A stretch of DNA of 64,000 nucleotides from Klenkia soli (GTDB lineage Bacteria; Actinomycetota; Actinomycetes; Mycobacteriales; Geodermatophilaceae). The number at the start of each line of letters is the position of its first letter. Position 1 is the first letter of the stretch. Shown one piece after another: positions 1-10,223 of this stretch. The notes beneath the pieces were generated by a model that was given only the letters and a program-made list of their open reading frames with translations, had not been told where the DNA came from and did not search any database. A program made the position numbers and the translations under genes. Location: NCBI RefSeq assembly GCF_900103975.1, contig NZ_FNIR01000009.1, positions 124,001-188,000 on the forward strand, read 5' to 3'.

Positions 1-122
1 TCTGCGACGTCTGCGAGACGCCTGCGCAGGTGGCCGAGGAGGTCACGATCACCGTGGTGCACGAGATCGCCCACCACTTCGGCATCGACGAGCAGAAGCT
101 GCACGACCTGGGATGGGGCTGA
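1..122 (+). CDS. metallopeptidase family protein, C-terminal end (partial)
   Basis: Only the last 40 codons are present; the reading frame enters at base 3 and stops with TGA at 120-122. The fragment contains HEIAHHFGID, an HExxH zinc-binding helix followed by a short tail LHDLGWG. This is the usual C-terminus of the small actinobacterial zincin-like metallopeptidases (minimal gluzincin type). The GroES-like gene begins two bases after the stop, so the two are probably co-transcribed. Substrate is unknown. Family assignment rests on the HExxH motif and its closeness to the C-terminus. Confidence 0.75.
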   Translation, partial: CDVCETPAQVAEEVTITVVHEIAHHFGIDEQKLHDLGWG

Positions 123-124
123 CC

Positions 125-448
125 ATGGAGAACGACGGACGTCTGCCGATCAAGATGCTGCACGACCGGCTGCTGGTGTCGCAGCGCAAGGACGCCGGCG
201 ACCGGCGCAGCACCGGCGGCATCCTCATCCCGGCCACGGCGCAGATCGCCAAGCGGTTGGTCTGGGGCGAGGCGCGCGGGGTGGGGAGCAACGTCCGGCA
301 GGTCAAGGTCGGGGACCAGGTGCTGTTCTCCCCCGACGACCAGCACGAGGTCGAGGTGCACGGCGAGGACCTGCTGATCCTGCGCGAGCGCGACATCCAC
401 GCCGTCGCGGCCGAGCGGATCGAGGAGGCCGGCGGCCTCTACCTGTGA
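125..448 (+). CDS. GroES-like co-chaperonin (atypical)
   Basis: A 107-residue protein matching the Cpn10/GroES fold throughout: an N-terminal strand LPIKMLHDRLLV, the segment TGGILIPATAQ where the mobile loop lies, VKVGDQVLF, and the terminal strand pattern DLLILRERDIHAV. It is a few residues longer than classical GroES and diverges at the roof loop. No groEL lies beside it, so it is probably not the housekeeping groES. I chose ATG 125, two bases after the preceding stop; an in-frame ATG at 113 overlaps the metallopeptidase and would add four residues. If functional, it would cap a GroEL ring in the cytoplasm; a specialised partner is possible but not shown. Confidence 0.8.
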   Translation: MENDGRLPIKMLHDRLLVSQRKDAGDRRSTGGILIPATAQIAKRLVWGEARGVGSNVRQVKVGDQVLFSPDDQHEVEVHGEDLLILRERDIHAVAAERIEEAGGLYL

Positions 449-452
449 CCGC

Positions 453-473
453 ATGACCACACGATGTGGTCAT
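453..473. terminator. hairpin between convergent GroES-like gene and pheA
   Basis: A perfect 9-bp inverted repeat, ATGACCACA-cga-TGTGGTCAT, starts five bases after the GroES-like stop and lies downstream of pheA on the other strand. It has no U-tract, as is common for actinobacterial terminators. Its position between two convergent genes suggests a bidirectional terminator. A protein-binding palindrome is the alternative. Confidence 0.55.
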
Positions 474-541
474 CGGGGTTGCATCCGCCCCGGGCAGCAG
501 CAGACTGGGGAGCCGTGGGAGCTGCCGGGCGGTGCGGGCGG

Positions 542-1486
542 TCAGCCCGCCGTGCCCCGGCGCAGCCCGTCCAGCCAGGTGGCCGCGTCGCGGAAGGCGG
601 CGTCGTGCACGCGGTGGGGCACCGGGGCGGTCGACCGGCCGTCGGCCCGCGGGTACGACCCCTGGAACCGCACCTCGTCGCACAGCCGGTGCAGCGCGAG
701 CAGCGCGTCGCCGACCCGGGCGTCGGCCACGTGGCCCTCGACGTCCACCGAGAACGAGTAGACGCCCAGCCGTTCGCGGGTGGGCCGGGAGTCCAGCCGG
801 GTCAGGCTGATGCCGCGCGAGGCGAACTCGGTGAGCAGGTCCAGCAGCGCACCGGTGCGGTCGGCCACCAGGCAGGTCACGGTGGTGCGGTCGGCGCCCG
901 TGGGCGCGGGGAGCTGCCCGGGCCGCTCGACCTGGACGAAGCGGGTGACCGCGCCGGGGGTGTCGGCCAGCCGCGTGGCGGCGACCTCGAGGCCGTAGCG
1001 GTGGGCGGCCAGCTCGGGGCAGATCGCGCCGTCGAGCTCACCTGCGGCGACCAGCCGCGCGGCGTCCGCGGTGGAGGCCGCCGGCACCACCTCGGCGTCG
1101 GGCAGGTGGGCCGCGACCCAGCCGCGGGTCTGGGCCAGCGCGTGCGGGTGGCTCGCGACCCGGCGCACGGCCCCGGTGCCCGGCCGCACCCCCAGCACGA
1201 AGTCGACCTCCAGGAACGCCTCGCGGGTGATCACCAGCGGGGCGCCGGCGGCCAGGCCGTCGACCGTCGGCGACACCGAGCCCTCGACCGAGTTCTCCAG
1301 CGGGACGAATGCGGCGTCGACCTCGCCGGAACGGGCCATGGCCAGGGCCGCGGGCACGCTGGCCGCCGGCACCGAGCCCCCCTCGGAGGGGGTGCCGAGG
1401 CTGTGGAGCGCCGCCTCGGTGAAGGTACCCTCGGGCCCCAGGAAGGCGATCCTCGTCGGGGTGGGCCCGGTGGGCTGAGCAGGCAT
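542..1486 (-). CDS. pheA: prephenate dehydratase
   Basis: A 314-residue enzyme converting prephenate to phenylpyruvate in phenylalanine synthesis. The N-terminal part has the substrate-binding signatures FLGPEGTF (about residues 15-22) and PLENSVEGSV. The catalytic TRF motif appears as VTRFVQV. The C-terminal third is an ACT domain with the phenylalanine-sensing motif as DSRP (usually ESRP), so feedback inhibition is expected. Length fits monofunctional actinobacterial PheA. I chose ATG 1486 because homology begins right after it. On the minus strand a TACCCT -10-like box lies 6 bases upstream, consistent with a leaderless transcript. The gene converges with the GroES-like gene and diverges from the diguanylate cyclase at 1597. 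Confidence 0.93.
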   Translation of the reverse strand: MPAQPTGPTPTRIAFLGPEGTFTEAALHSLGTPSEGGSVPAASVPAALAMARSGEVDAAFVPLENSVEGSVSPTVDGLAAGAPLVITREAFLEVDFVLGVRPGTGAVRRVASHPHALAQTRGWVAAHLPDAEVVPAASTADAARLVAAGELDGAICPELAAHRYGLEVAATRLADTPGAVTRFVQVERPGQLPAPTGADRTTVTCLVADRTGALLDLLTEFASRGISLTRLDSRPTRERLGVYSFSVDVEGHVADARVGDALLALHRLCDEVRFQGSYPRADGRSTAPVPHRVHDAAFRDAATWLDGLRRGTAG

Positions 1487-1596
1487 CCGTCGAGGGTAGT
1501 GCGGCCGGGGTGGACGTCGTGTCCGCACCGGGGGGAGACGCATCGCCACGAACCGGACGGCGGTCACCGCCGTCCCCCAGGCGAGCGGAGGACGGC

Positions 1597-3366
1597 GTGA
1601 CCACCGGCAGCCCCGCCCTCCTCGACGAGGCTGCGCTCTCCCGGGTGCGCTGGGAGCTCCTCGAGGCCGGCGACCGGGACGACCCCCGGGCCTTCGCCGA
1701 GCTGCTGACCTCCGTCGAGGACCAGCTGTCGGGTGCTCGCGACCCCCGCTGGCAGGCCTGGTCGTGCGCCTTCGCCGCCCGCCGGGCGCTCGCCGAGCAC
1801 GACGGCGAGGCCGCCGGGGACCAGGTGCTCGCGGCCCGGTCCGCCGCCGACGACTGCCCGGCCGACGCCGAGCGGGCGCTGCTGCTGGCCTACCTGGCCC
1901 ACCTCGAGGTCAGCGGCAACCGGTTCGAGGCCGCCCTGCACCTGGCCGTCGACGCCAGCCTGCTCACCGACCAGGTCCCGGCCGACGCCCCCAGCCGCGC
2001 GCTGCACCAGGCCCACCACTGGCTCTCCCTCGCCCTCACCCTGCTCGACCTCGAGGAGCTCGCGGTCGCCCAGGCCCTGCGCGGGTACCGGGTGGCGGCC
2101 GCGCTGGGCGACGAGCCCGCCCGCTGGCAGCTGCTGCGGCTGTGCGCCCAGCAGCACGCCGAGCTCGCCCAGACCGTGCACCGCCGCGGCGACGAGGTCC
2201 GGGCGGCCCGGCTGGCCGCGGTGGCGCTGCGCTGCTCGTTCTCGGCGACCGAGCTCGAGCACGAGCCCCCGGACGCCGAGGCCGACCTGCTCGCCGTCGT
2301 CCACGGCTGGGCGTTGACCCTGACCGGTGACCTCGAGGGCACCCTGCCCGCGCTGCGCCGGGTGCGCGACCGCATCGCCGTCGAGGGCGGTCCGTGGCTG
2401 CGCGGCTACGCCGACCTCGCGCTGTCCCGCCTGCTGTCCCGGGTCGCCGGACCGCCCGACGCCCTGGGCCCCGAGGCCGAGGAGGCCGCCGACCTGCTCT
2501 ACGCGGCGGCCACCGCCTTCGCCGGGGTCGGTGACCGGCGCCGGTACCGCCAGTGCCTGCTCGAGCTGGGCCGGACGACGGCTGCGCTGGGGCGGGCCGC
2601 CGAGGCCCTGCAGTGGCTGGAGGCCTACCGGGCCGACACCGTGCGCATCCACCACCGCAGCCGCGAGCTGTGGGCCGAGATGTTCGTGCGGCGCAGCCGG
2701 CTGCGCGAGGCCGAGCGGCAGACCGCGCTCATGCGCCGGCACGCGCTCGAGGACCCCCTCACCGGGCTGGGCAACCGGCGCAGCGCCGAGCGCCGGCTGG
2801 CCGAGCTCGACACCGCCGACTCCCCCGTCGCCCTGGCCGTGGTCGACGTCGACCGCTTCAAGGACGTCAACGACGGCAACTCCCACCTGCACGGGGACGC
2901 CGTCCTGCGCCGGCTGGCCGACCTGCTGCGCCAGCACTGCCGCACCGGCGACGAGGTCTACCGGTGGGCCGGCGACGAGTTCCTCGTGGTGCTGCCCGGG
3001 GCGCAGGAGGCCCAGGCCGTGATCGCCATGGAGCGGCTGCGCACCGCCGTGGTGGCCTGCGACTGGCGGGAGCTGGACCTGCAGGGCGAGGTGACCGTCA
3101 GCATCGGCATCGCGACCTCGCACCCGACCACCCCGCGCACCTGGCGGCAGCTGTTCGACGACGCCGACCTGCACCTGTTCGCGGCGAAGCGCTCGGGCCG
3201 CGACCGGGTGCGCACCTCCACCCCGGACGGCGAGGGCGCCCCGACGGCCACGACGACCCCGCACACGTCGGTCGACGAGCTCGTGGTCGAGCTGCTCGGG
3301 GCCCGCACGCGACGCACCCCCGGCTGGGCCTTCGAGCCCGACGAGCCCGAGGACGCCGGTTCGTGA
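1597..3366 (+). CDS. soluble TPR-like/GGDEF diguanylate cyclase
   Basis: A 589-residue protein without evident membrane segments. Residues 1-380 are Ala/Leu-rich helical repeats resembling TPR modules. Residues 385-540 form a GGDEF domain beginning DPLTGLGNRR and containing VDVDRFKDVND. The active loop reads AGDEF (458-462), a known active variant, and RTGD lies five residues upstream (449-452), the RxxD site for product inhibition. It should make c-di-GMP from two GTP. GTG 1597 is chosen because GGAGGA lies five bases upstream. About 50 disordered residues follow the catalytic domain. The next gene is a paralogue with the same architecture. The input sensed by the helical domain is unknown. 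Confidence 0.88.
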   Translation: MTTGSPALLDEAALSRVRWELLEAGDRDDPRAFAELLTSVEDQLSGARDPRWQAWSCAFAARRALAEHDGEAAGDQVLAARSAADDCPADAERALLLAYLAHLEVSGNRFEAALHLAVDASLLTDQVPADAPSRALHQAHHWLSLALTLLDLEELAVAQALRGYRVAAALGDEPARWQLLRLCAQQHAELAQTVHRRGDEVRAARLAAVALRCSFSATELEHEPPDAEADLLAVVHGWALTLTGDLEGTLPALRRVRDRIAVEGGPWLRGYADLALSRLLSRVAGPPDALGPEAEEAADLLYAAATAFAGVGDRRRYRQCLLELGRTTAALGRAAEALQWLEAYRADTVRIHHRSRELWAEMFVRRSRLREAERQTALMRRHALEDPLTGLGNRRSAERRLAELDTADSPVALAVVDVDRFKDVNDGNSHLHGDAVLRRLADLLRQHCRTGDEVYRWAGDEFLVVLPGAQEAQAVIAMERLRTAVVACDWRELDLQGEVTVSIGIATSHPTTPRTWRQLFDDADLHLFAAKRSGRDRVRTSTPDGEGAPTATTTPHTSVDELVVELLGARTRRTPGWAFEPDEPEDAGS

Positions 3367-3490
3367 TGCCCGCGGGGCGCACGGGACAGCTGTGGCTGCG
3401 GTGGCTCCGGTGACCCGCCGGGCAGCGCGCGCCCGGCGCGCCCCCGACGGAAAGGGTGACAGAACGCATCCAGGCGGGCACAGTGCGCTC

Positions 3491-6223
3491 GTGCCACCGG
3501 GGATCCTGCACGAGCGTGTCAGCTCGGCGCTCACGAACTGGCACCTCGACGTCGCCGAGGCCCTGCTCGCCGACCTCGATGCGGCGACGGCCGCCGAGCC
3601 TCCGGTGTCCGCGGGCGCGCCGCTCAGCTCGCTGTCCCGCGCCTGGGCAGACACGCTGCGGGCGGAGCTGCTGGTGCGCCGACTGCGCATGGCCGGCCTG
3701 ACCCTGCTCGGCGACCCGATCGACGACACCGACGCCCCGGTGCAGGCCGAGCCCGACGACGCCGCCCACGTCACGGAGCAGCCGCTCGGCGCCCGCTCCC
3801 GCACCGACGACCACGCCGCGACCGCGATCGCGCTGGTCCGGTCGGCCCGGGCCGCCTTCGACGCCGCCGACGACGACCTGCAGCGGGCCGCCGGCCTGGC
3901 CCGGCACGCCGCCATCGAGCTGCTGTCCCGCCGGGTCGACGCCGCCATGGACGAGGCGGTCGAGGCCGCCAGCCTGCTGGACCCGGCCCTGCCCGCCAGC
4001 CCGCTGCTGGTGCACACCCTCGGCGCGCTGTCCGGCGTGCTGGCCGACCTCGAGCTCATGCCGCTGGCGCTGGACTACCAGCGCCGCGCCCACCACACCG
4101 CGCTGCGGCTGGCCGAGGACGACCCGGGCCCGGCGGCCCTGGCCCTGGTCGGCGACAGCGCCTCGCGGCTGGCCGCGCTGTGCGCCGAGGTCGGCGAGGG
4201 ACTGCTGGACGACGGCAGCTCCGACGCCGCCGACCCGCACTTCGCGCAGGCCCGCGCCCTGGCCCTCGAGACGCTGGACGGCCTGCCCGCCGACGACCCC
4301 CACCGACCCACCGCCGAGGTGGTGCTCGGGGCGGCGCTGGTCGGCCTGGGCGAGCACGACGCCGCCGCGCAGACCCTGCGCCGCGTGGTCGGCGTCGTCC
4401 CCGCCGACCAGGACCGCGCCCTGCTGGCCTCGGCCGAGCTGGCCCTGGGCCGGGCCCTGCGCCGCCAGGGCGACGGCCCCGCGGCCGACGACCACCTCGC
4501 CCACGCCCTGGCGCTGTCCACCGAGCACGGGCTCCCCCGCCTGCGCCGGGCCGCGCTGCGCGAGCTGTGCACCCTGCACGCCGACCTGGACGACGCCGCG
4601 CGCGCCCTGCCCTACCTGCAGGCCTACCTGGCCGACGAGCTGGACCGGGTCGACGAGCGGCGCACCCGCTGGGTCGAGCTGTTCGGCCGGCGCAAGAGCC
4701 TGCTCGAGACCGAGCGGGCCGCCGGCCAGCTGCGCCGGCAGGCCTACGAGGACCCGCTGACCCACCTGCCCAACCGGCGCTACGCCGAGGGCCGCCTGGA
4801 CGGCCTGCTGGCCGCCGGCGCCGCCCCCGCGCTGGCCGTGGTGGACATCGACCACTTCAAGTCGATCAACGACGCCGCCGGGCACCCGGGCGGCGACGCC
4901 GTGCTGCGGGCGGTCGCCCAGCTGCTCGTGGACGGAGTCCGGGACACCGACGAGGTGTGCCGCTGGGCCGGCGACGAGTTCGTCGTCCTGCTCCCGGACA
5001 CCACGGCCGAGCAGGGCGAGCGGGCCATGGAGCGGATCCGGTCCTCCATCGCCACCAACGACTGGTCGGCCCTGGGCGTCGACGTCCCGGTCACGATCAG
5101 CGCGGGCATCGCCTCGGCGGCCCGCGGCGACGACCGGCGCACCCTGTTCGCCGCGGCGGACGGCGTGCTCTACGACGCCAAGCGCAGCGGCCGGGACCGC
5201 GTCGTCCGGTTGTCCGGGGTGACCCAGACCCGGGCCGACGACACCCAGCCCGACGCCCCGCGCACCGCCGCACCGGTCTTCGAGGGCGAGCTGCTGGAGT
5301 CCGACGCGACCCCGGCCGGTGACGGGGAGTCGCCGGAGGATGCGGTTACCGTCACGGGCATGGACGCGCAGCCCGTCGACCCGGCCCCGGGCCGGCCCAC
5401 CGACATCCTGTTCGGCGACCACCCGCGGCCGGTGCCGACCCCCCGGGTCGACGACGACGCCGCGGGCGGTTTCGGCCGGCTGCTGGTCGAGCCGGTCCCC
5501 GCCCCCGGCGGACCGCGTCCCCAGCGCGGCGGACGGGTCGTGGGCCCGGCCACCGACGAGGCCCCGGCCGTCGAGGACCCCGCCCGGGTCGCCACCACCC
5601 GCGCCCCGCTGGCGTCGAGCGGCCCCGAGGTCGTCCGCGGGACCGGCCGCAGCACCGAGCAGGTGCTGGCGCTGGTCCGCGAGGCCCGCCGCGAGCACCC
5701 GGAGCGCCCGGCGATCGTGGTCGGCGCCGCGGCCGAGACCCTGGTCGCCCTGGCCGCCGAGCACGACGCGTACACGACGATGGACCACGTGGCGATGGCC
5801 GCGGCCGTCGGCCCGCTGCCCGAGGTGCGCGGCCGGGTCGCCGTACTGTGCGCCGGCCCCGCCGACGCAGCGGTGGCCGCCGAGGTCGCCTTCGTGGCCC
5901 GGGTCAGCGGCACCGAGGTCGTGCGCGCGGACGACGTCGGGGGCAACCGCCTGCAGGCACTGCTCGCCGACGGGTCGGTGCTGGCCGAGGCCGACTGCGT
6001 GGTCGTCGTCGCCGGGCTGGACGCCGCGCTGGCCACCACCGTGGGCGGGCTGACCGAGGCGCCGGTCGTCGCCGTCCCCACCTCTGCCGGGCAGGCCGGG
6101 GGGTTCGGCGGCATCGGGGCCCTGCTCACGATGCTGAACTCCGGCACCGCGGGGGTGGTCGTCTCCGCGATCGACAACGGCTACGCCGCCGGGGTGTTCG
6201 CCGCCCGCATCGCGCGCCGCTGA
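3491..6223 (+). CDS. TPR-like/GGDEF diguanylate cyclase fused to a LarB-like domain
   Basis: A 910-residue open frame with three parts. Residues 1-410 are helical repeats like those of the upstream paralogue. A GGDEF domain at about 420-575 has AGDEF at 493-497 and the RxxD site RDTD at 484-487. After a roughly 130-residue disordered linker, residues 710-905 match the AIR-carboxylase-like domain of LarB (nickel-pincer cofactor synthesis), with VVAVPTSAGQAGGFGGIG and a late IDNGYAAG. No larC or larE is near. There is no stop between the parts, but an in-frame ATG at 5360 follows a TACCGT box by 7 bases, so the LarB-like part may also be made alone (287 aa). Start is uncertain: GTG 3491 follows CACAGT by 8 bases; GTG 3392 would add 33 Arg/Ala-rich residues. 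Confidence 0.75.
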   Translation: MPPGILHERVSSALTNWHLDVAEALLADLDAATAAEPPVSAGAPLSSLSRAWADTLRAELLVRRLRMAGLTLLGDPIDDTDAPVQAEPDDAAHVTEQPLGARSRTDDHAATAIALVRSARAAFDAADDDLQRAAGLARHAAIELLSRRVDAAMDEAVEAASLLDPALPASPLLVHTLGALSGVLADLELMPLALDYQRRAHHTALRLAEDDPGPAALALVGDSASRLAALCAEVGEGLLDDGSSDAADPHFAQARALALETLDGLPADDPHRPTAEVVLGAALVGLGEHDAAAQTLRRVVGVVPADQDRALLASAELALGRALRRQGDGPAADDHLAHALALSTEHGLPRLRRAALRELCTLHADLDDAARALPYLQAYLADELDRVDERRTRWVELFGRRKSLLETERAAGQLRRQAYEDPLTHLPNRRYAEGRLDGLLAAGAAPALAVVDIDHFKSINDAAGHPGGDAVLRAVAQLLVDGVRDTDEVCRWAGDEFVVLLPDTTAEQGERAMERIRSSIATNDWSALGVDVPVTISAGIASAARGDDRRTLFAAADGVLYDAKRSGRDRVVRLSGVTQTRADDTQPDAPRTAAPVFEGELLESDATPAGDGESPEDAVTVTGMDAQPVDPAPGRPTDILFGDHPRPVPTPRVDDDAAGGFGRLLVEPVPAPGGPRPQRGGRVVGPATDEAPAVEDPARVATTRAPLASSGPEVVRGTGRSTEQVLALVREARREHPERPAIVVGAAAETLVALAAEHDAYTTMDHVAMAAAVGPLPEVRGRVAVLCAGPADAAVAAEVAFVARVSGTEVVRADDVGGNRLQALLADGSVLAEADCVVVVAGLDAALATTVGGLTEAPVVAVPTSAGQAGGFGGIGALLTMLNSGTAGVVVSAIDNGYAAGVFAARIARR
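5347..5352 (+). promoter_or_regulatory. possible -10 box for an internal leaderless start of the LarB-like part
   Basis: TACCGT lies seven bases before the in-frame ATG at 5360. The same arrangement (TAnnnT-like box, 6-8 bases, start codon) recurs upstream of many genes in this window. It suggests a second transcript beginning at or near this ATG. Inference from position and motif only. Confidence 0.35.
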
Positions 6224-6237
6224 CCTCGTCGTCTAGA

Positions 6238-6353
6238 GTCCTCCGCGGAGAAGGGGAGTAGCCCCCCGTCCGCTGGTCGACATGCTGGTGCCCCCGGGCA
6301 CCCGGTCAGCGGGTCCGGCGCGAGCCGGATGGGCGAGACCTTCGACTGGAGCA
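6238..6353 (+). promoter_or_regulatory. yybP-ykoY manganese riboswitch
   Basis: The leader of the TMEM165/GDT1 gene has the conserved blocks of the yybP-ykoY aptamer in order: AAGGGGAGTAGC at 6251-6262, GGTCGACATGCTGGTG at 6275-6290, and GCGAGACCTT at 6333-6342. Variable GC-rich stems lie between them, and the 5' GGAGAAGG pairs with the 3' CCTTC-GG segment. This class senses Mn2+ and is a known switch for manganese exporters, including UPF0016/TMEM165 proteins, which is what follows here. It probably turns expression on when Mn2+ is high. Outer boundaries are approximate. Confidence 0.88.
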
Positions 6354-6427
6354 GCCCATCCGTGGCGCTGCCGGTCGGAGGCTGCGCGCCCCCTGCCCGG
6401 CGGCGCCCAGCACAGAAGAGAGCCCCC

Positions 6428-7024
6428 GTGGTCCTGTCGGTCATCGCTGCCGCGTTCATCCTGATCCTCCCGGTCGAGCTGCCGGACAAGACGCTGTTCG
6501 CCACGCTCATCCTGGCCACGCGGTTCGCCCCGCTGCCGGTGTTCGTCGGCGTCGGCACCGCCTTCGCCGTTCAGGTGGCCATCGCGGTCACCGCCGGCTC
6601 CCTGCTGTCCCTGCTGCCCGCGGCCCTGGTCAGCGGGGTCGTGGCGCTGCTGTTCCTGGTCGGCGCCGTGCTGCTGTGGCGCAGCGCGAACAGCGGACCC
6701 GAGGACGGCGGGGAGGCCGCCGAGCAGCGCGAGCAGGTCTCGTTCCCGAAGGCCGCCGCGATCAGCTTCGGCGTGCTGTTCGCCGCCGAGTGGGGCGACC
6801 TGTCGCAGCTGGCCACCGCCGGCCTGGCCGCCCGCTACGACGCCCCGGTGTCGGTGTTCATCGGCTCCTGGGCGGCCCTGCTGGTGGTCTCGGGCCTGGC
6901 CGTGTTCCTCGGCAAGAAGTTGGCCGACCGGCTGCCCATCCCGCTGATCCGCCGGGTGGCGGCCGGGCTGTTCCTGGTCTTCGCGGTGATCGCCGTGGTC
7001 GAGACGGTGCGCGCGCTGGTCTGA
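6428..7024 (+). CDS. TMEM165/GDT1 (UPF0016) family manganese/calcium exporter
   Basis: A 198-residue membrane protein with about six transmembrane helices in two homologous halves. Each half carries a version of the family's acidic ExGD(K/R)(T/S) motif: ELPDKT at 17-22 and EWGDLS at 121-126. These line the cation path in the UPF0016 family. The preceding yybP-ykoY riboswitch makes Mn2+ efflux the likely role. GTG 6428 is chosen because AGAAGAGAG lies just upstream and hydrophobic sequence starts at once. An upstream in-frame ATG lies inside the riboswitch and is unlikely to be used. The first motif has Pro where Gly is usual. Confidence 0.9.
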   Translation: MVLSVIAAAFILILPVELPDKTLFATLILATRFAPLPVFVGVGTAFAVQVAIAVTAGSLLSLLPAALVSGVVALLFLVGAVLLWRSANSGPEDGGEAAEQREQVSFPKAAAISFGVLFAAEWGDLSQLATAGLAARYDAPVSVFIGSWAALLVVSGLAVFLGKKLADRLPIPLIRRVAAGLFLVFAVIAVVETVRALV

Positions 7025-7030
7025 GGGCGG

Positions 7031-8046
7031 TCAGGCGCCGGGCGTCGTGCGGCGCTCAGCCATGGCGGCCAGCCGGGCCAGCGCCTCGGTGTTGCGGCGG
7101 GCCAGCACGACGTCGGCCAACGGGTTGTCCAGCAGCTTGCCGGGCCCGCTGACCGGGGTCTCGGTCATGGTCACCCGGGTGCCGCCGTCCTCGCTGCGCA
7201 GGTCGAGCTGCACCCGGGCCGACCCCAGCGGGCGCCCCTTCGCCAGCAGCACCAGCCGGCTGGCCGGCTTCGACACCTCGACCACGGCCTCGTCGTCGAG
7301 GGTCACCGGCCAGCTGCCCTGGCTGTGGTGGAGCTTCGACCCGGCGGCGGGCCAGGCGGCCTCGACGGCGCGCATGTGCGAGGCGCCGACCACCCAGTTG
7401 CTGTAGCTCCAGCCGTCGGCGAGGACGTCCCAGACAGCGGTGGGGGGTGCGTCGACGTGCCGGGAGACGGTGGCCATCCGACCATCGTCCTCGCCCCCGG
7501 GGCTTCCGGCCGGGTCAGTGCCGCTTGCGCTGGTCAGGCGTTCCCGCAGGCCGACGGCCAGCCCCTCGACGGTCAGCCGGTCGGCCGCGCCGCCCAGCAC
7601 CCGGGCGGTCGTGCGGTGCCGGACGCCGGCCAGCCGCAGCCGGAGCTGCACGCGGGTGCCGGGGCCCTGGGCGCGCAGCACGATCGCCCAGCTGAGCCGG
7701 ACGTGGTCCCGGGTGGAGCGGTGCACCAGGGTGTGCGGCGGCGTCATCTCGTGGGCGGTGAAGGTGGCCTCGCGACCGCCCCAGTCGGGGATGGTGTCGC
7801 CGACCTGCAGGCCGAGCAGGTCGTCGTCCAGGTGCCGCAGCCCGCGCCGGGCGCGCGGGGTGACCGCCTCGACCCAGCGCGGCAGGTAGTAGCCGCCCCG
7901 CCGCTTGCCCAGCTGCACGAACCAGGGCCACACGGCGGCCGGCGGCGCGGGGAGGTCGAACGCGGTGTCCATGACGACGTCGGCGTCCGGCACGACGTCG
8001 TCCCCGGGGAGTCCTGCGGCCCGCTCCGTCCTGCTGGCCCGCGCGC

Positions 8047-8050
<4 letters not shown>
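7031..8050 (-). CDS. tandem SRPBCC (START-like) domain protein
   Basis: A 339-residue protein made of two SRPBCC/polyketide-cyclase-like domains. The first, about residues 28-165, begins VVMDTAFDLPAPPAAVWPWF. The second, about 193-330, begins MATVSRHVDAPPTAVWDVL. An acidic Gly/Ser linker joins them. Such hydrophobic-cavity folds bind lipids or aromatic ligands; no catalytic residues can be named. Internal Met at 7477 would start the second domain alone. Its ATGA start overlaps the nadE stop by four bases, so it is probably translated from the nadE message. No link to NAD synthesis is evident. Confidence 0.82.
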
Positions 8051-10068
<2,018 letters not shown>

Positions 10069-10128
10069 GGTGATCAGTGTCCCGCGCCCCTGCACCCCCG
10101 TCGCGCCGCCACCCCCGTGCGGGTGGTC

Positions 10129-10222
10129 CAGCGTTGATCAGGGGGGTGCACGGTCGTCCGTCCTCCGCCACCAGATCTGGTGGAGGAGGACGGAGTTCGG
10201 TGCACCCCCCTGATCATCGCTG
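10129..10222. repeat. 94-bp palindromic repeat, complete copy
   Basis: A nearly perfect long palindrome. Outer arms are CAGCG/CGCTG, then TGATCAGGGGGGTGCAC at 10135-10151 matched by GTGCACCCCCCTGATCA at 10200-10216. After a 5-base mismatch come TCCGTCCTCC/GGAGGACGGA and a centre CCACCAGATCTGGTGG. A truncated relative lies at 14976-15045. It begins two bases after the SDR stop and precedes nadE, both on the minus strand, so it may also terminate the SDR transcript. It resembles a REP/MITE-like dispersed repeat; no transposase is nearby. Confidence 0.8.
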
Positions 10223-10223
10223 C

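Noticed and set aside
3456-3701. GTG at 3456 preceded by GGAAAGG, opening an 81-codon frame
   Set aside because: The ribosome-binding site looks good, but the frame is out of phase with the cyclase and its product is Arg/Ser/Pro-rich. Possible but unsupported.
3098-5788. A minus-strand open frame of about 900 codons opposite the second diguanylate cyclase
   Set aside because: Low-complexity translation with no motifs; the plus strand has intact GGDEF and LarB-like domains.
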